A stretch of DNA of 12,509 nucleotides, from assembly GCA_002402245.1 (NCBI GenBank), contig NVVP01000024.1, positions 6,360 to 18,868 of the forward strand. Direction: 5' to 3'. The notes beneath the pieces were generated by a model. It had not been told where the DNA came from and searched no databases. It saw only the letters and a program-made list of their open reading frames with translations. Below, in pieces: positions 11,058 through 12,509 of this stretch (position 1 is the first letter of the stretch; each line of letters begins with the position of its first letter). The translations under genes and the position numbers were made by a program. The stretch is from Gammaproteobacteria bacterium. Lineage in GTDB: Bacteria; Pseudomonadota; Gammaproteobacteria; Nitrosococcales; Methylophagaceae.

Positions 11058-12085
11058 TTCACTGCGCCATAAATACGAGGTTGGGTGTAATAATCAATTA
11101 ATGGCACCAACATATTCATTAATAATACGGCAAAGGCGACGCCATCAGGATACCCACCCCAAACACGGATTATGTAAGTCAGTATGCCAACACCTGCACC
11201 AAATATAATTCGACCTTTTACTGTAGTTGAGGCGGTAATCGGGTCGGTGGCAATAAAGAAGGCACCTAACATTGTTCCACCACTTAATAGGTGAAATAGT
11301 GGTGTGCCGGTTGATTCAGGTGCAAACAACCAGACGATTGAGCTAATGCCCAGTAAGCCAGTCAGCATGGCGACAGGAATATGCCAGCTAATTACACGGC
11401 GGTAGATAAGGTATAGCCCACCCATTAGTAGGCTGATATTAATCCACATCCAACCTTTGCCGGCAAATTGGCTAAATAAAGGTTGTTGCATTATTTGTGT
11501 AGGTGATTGCAATAAACCGATTTGTGTTTTCATTGCATCTAAAGGCGTAGCGCCTGAGATTGAATCAATCGCTAAGCCTGAGCTTAATTGGCCATTAAAA
11601 ATGACATTGAAGGCAAAGCCAAAGTCATAAGCTTGCTCACTTAAACTGGCCACAGGTAACCAGGTAGTCATTTCAATAGGAAATGAAATTAATAATAAAA
11701 CATAGGCGATCATGGCTGGGTTGAACGGGTTGTAACCTAAACCGCCATAGATGTGTTTAGCAAACACAATCGCGAAGATGATGCCGATAAAGGTTAACCA
11801 CCAAGGTGCTAATGGCGGCAGAGCAATGGCCAGTAATACGGCAGTGACAACTGCACTACCATCGGTTAAGAACATTTTTAGTGGTTTTTTACGTAGTTTA
11901 AGCATCAATGCTTCAGCTAATAATGCCACTACAACAGCAAAGCTGATGGTGATTAATACGCTAGGGCCAAAGAAATAGACTAGAGCAATAACCCCAGGCA
12001 CAAGTGCCAATAATAGTTGCAGCATTTGCAAGGTGACACGGCTGGTTCCCGACAAAAAGGGCGAAGATAGTCGACTTAATGGCAT
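11054..12085 (-). CDS. rsxD: Rnf/Rsx electron-transport complex subunit D
   Basis: A 343-residue polytopic membrane subunit, related to NqrB. LTDGSAVVTAVLLAIALPP (73-91), GGLGYNPFNPAM (114-125) and the FMN-attachment motif SGATPLD (177-183, probable FMN-Thr180) identify it. The C-terminal part has FFIATDPITAS, also typical. About nine to ten helices. It starts 2 bases after the rsxC stop and overlaps rsxG by 4 bases. No terminator or promoter is seen between them, so it belongs to the same transcript. Confidence 0.97.
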   Translation of the reverse strand: MPLSRLSSPFLSGTSRVTLQMLQLLLALVPGVIALVYFFGPSVLITISFAVVVALLAEALMLKLRKKPLKMFLTDGSAVVTAVLLAIALPPLAPWWLTFIGIIFAIVFAKHIYGGLGYNPFNPAMIAYVLLLISFPIEMTTWLPVASLSEQAYDFGFAFNVIFNGQLSSGLAIDSISGATPLDAMKTQIGLLQSPTQIMQQPLFSQFAGKGWMWINISLLMGGLYLIYRRVISWHIPVAMLTGLLGISSIVWLFAPESTGTPLFHLLSGGTMLGAFFIATDPITASTTVKGRIIFGAGVGILTYIIRVWGGYPDGVAFAVLLMNMLVPLIDYYTQPRIYGAVK

Positions 12086-12087
12086 CG

Positions 12088-12500
12088 TTACGGTTCCTTC
12101 TTATCAGTAGTAGTGGCTTCAGCTGTGCTGTCAGCTTTGGCAGGTTTTTCTTCAACAGCTTTGTTTTCTTTTGCAGCTCTGGCCGCTGCAAACTCTAATT
12201 TACGCAGGCGTAGTTTTTCTGCTTTTTCTTTCTTGTCAGCATCTTGGTCATCTTGTTTAGCTTTACTACCAGCTTCAGCAGGTGCATCTTCCGTTGCTTT
12301 ATTTTCTTTTGCTGCTCTAGCCGCTGCAAACTCTAATTTACGTTTGCGTAGTAATTCAGCTTTATCTTCTTTGGCAGCGTCTTGACCACCTTGCTCAGCT
12401 TTACTACTCGCTTCGGCTGGAGCATCTCCGGCGGTTTTCTTTTCTTTTTCTGCTCTAGCCGCTGCAAACTCTAATTTACGTTGACGTAGTAATTCTGCTT
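12088..12500 (-). repeat. 138-base tandem repeat in rsxC
   Basis: The segment GCTGCAAACTCTAATTTACG occurs at 12185, 12323 and 12461, exactly 138 bases apart, and neighbouring bases are also alike. The period equals 46 codons, so gain or loss of a unit keeps the frame. The array probably continues past the window edge. Confidence 0.85.
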
Positions 12501-12509
12501 TATCTGTCT
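12088..12509 (-). CDS. rsxC: Rnf/Rsx complex subunit C, C-terminal part (cut by window edge)
   Basis: The last 140 codons of a gene whose body lies beyond the right edge; only the tail is visible, so its NADH-, FMN- and iron-sulfur-binding domains cannot be seen. The tail consists of nearly three copies of a 46-residue unit (KAELLRxRKLEFAAARAxKE, then a variable Asp/Ala/Pro/Gln-rich linker), Lys/Ala/Glu-rich and probably alpha-helical. Gammaproteobacterial RsxC proteins are known to carry such Ala/Lys-rich C-terminal repeats. Assignment rests on this and on its place 2 bases upstream of rsxD. Confidence 0.88.
   Translation of the reverse strand, partial: TDKAELLRQRKLEFAAARAEKEKKTAGDAPAEASSKAEQGGQDAAKEDKAELLRKRKLEFAAARAAKENKATEDAPAEAGSKAKQDDQDADKKEKAEKLRLRKLEFAAARAAKENKAVEEKPAKADSTAEATTTDKKEP

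Noticed and set aside
12113..12385. Plus-strand Ser/Ala-rich reading frame
   Set aside because: It is the antisense shadow of the rsxC repeats, with the same 138-base period.

Overview
The window looks like a chromosomal segment of an AT-rich gammaproteobacterium. The best evidence is the rsxC-rsxD-rsxG-rsxE-nth gene order at the right end, the same order as in Escherichia coli, together with DUF1841 and DUF1456 (YehS-type) genes. I cannot place it more precisely.

Left part (1-2815): a run of integron gene cassettes. Four attC-like sites (12-87, 579-677, 1234-1335, 1788-1885) and a fifth short site (2768-2815) separate four cassettes. Read on the minus strand, every site ends in a GTT-type core. 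Three of the four cassettes then have the standard layout: a gene that starts within about 25 bases of the cassette start and ends close to its attC. These genes encode a putative lipoprotein, a two-helix membrane protein with a possible PH-like domain, and a protein with an R-x4-H motif suggesting a HEPN ribonuclease. The fourth cassette carries a YefM-YoeB toxin-antitoxin pair on the opposite strand, with its own promoter and operator. A sigma-70-type promoter (2824-2852) points into the array, but no integrase gene is present, so this is either an integrase-less cassette cluster (CALIN) or part of a larger array.

Middle part (2816-5704, minus strand): a zinc-type/quinone oxidoreductase-like dehydrogenase, followed by a probable operon of a 56-residue single-helix protein, a 95-residue three-helix protein, a DUF1456 protein and a Coq4-like protein carrying the full HDxxHx11E motif.

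Bufferin operon (5884-8081, plus strand): a Cys-rich BufA2-like precursor, a DUF692 (MbnB/BufB-type) enzyme and a DUF2063-type partner (BufC). In this family the enzyme pair converts Cys residues of the precursor into a copper-binding form. Three features stand out: the precursor has a lipobox, so it may be membrane-anchored; an ECF-sigma-type promoter lies upstream; and two consecutive terminator-like hairpins separate the precursor gene from the enzyme genes.

Right part (8083-12509, minus strand): the Rnf/Rsx electron-transport operon (rsxC end, rsxD, rsxG, rsxE) continues through nth, a DUF1841 gene and a small unknown gene, nearly all overlapping or 2-3 bases apart. The exception is a 148-base gap between rsxG and rsxE that holds a large imperfect hairpin. 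The last gene ends one base away from the convergent bufC gene. No tRNA, rRNA or CRISPR array was seen.
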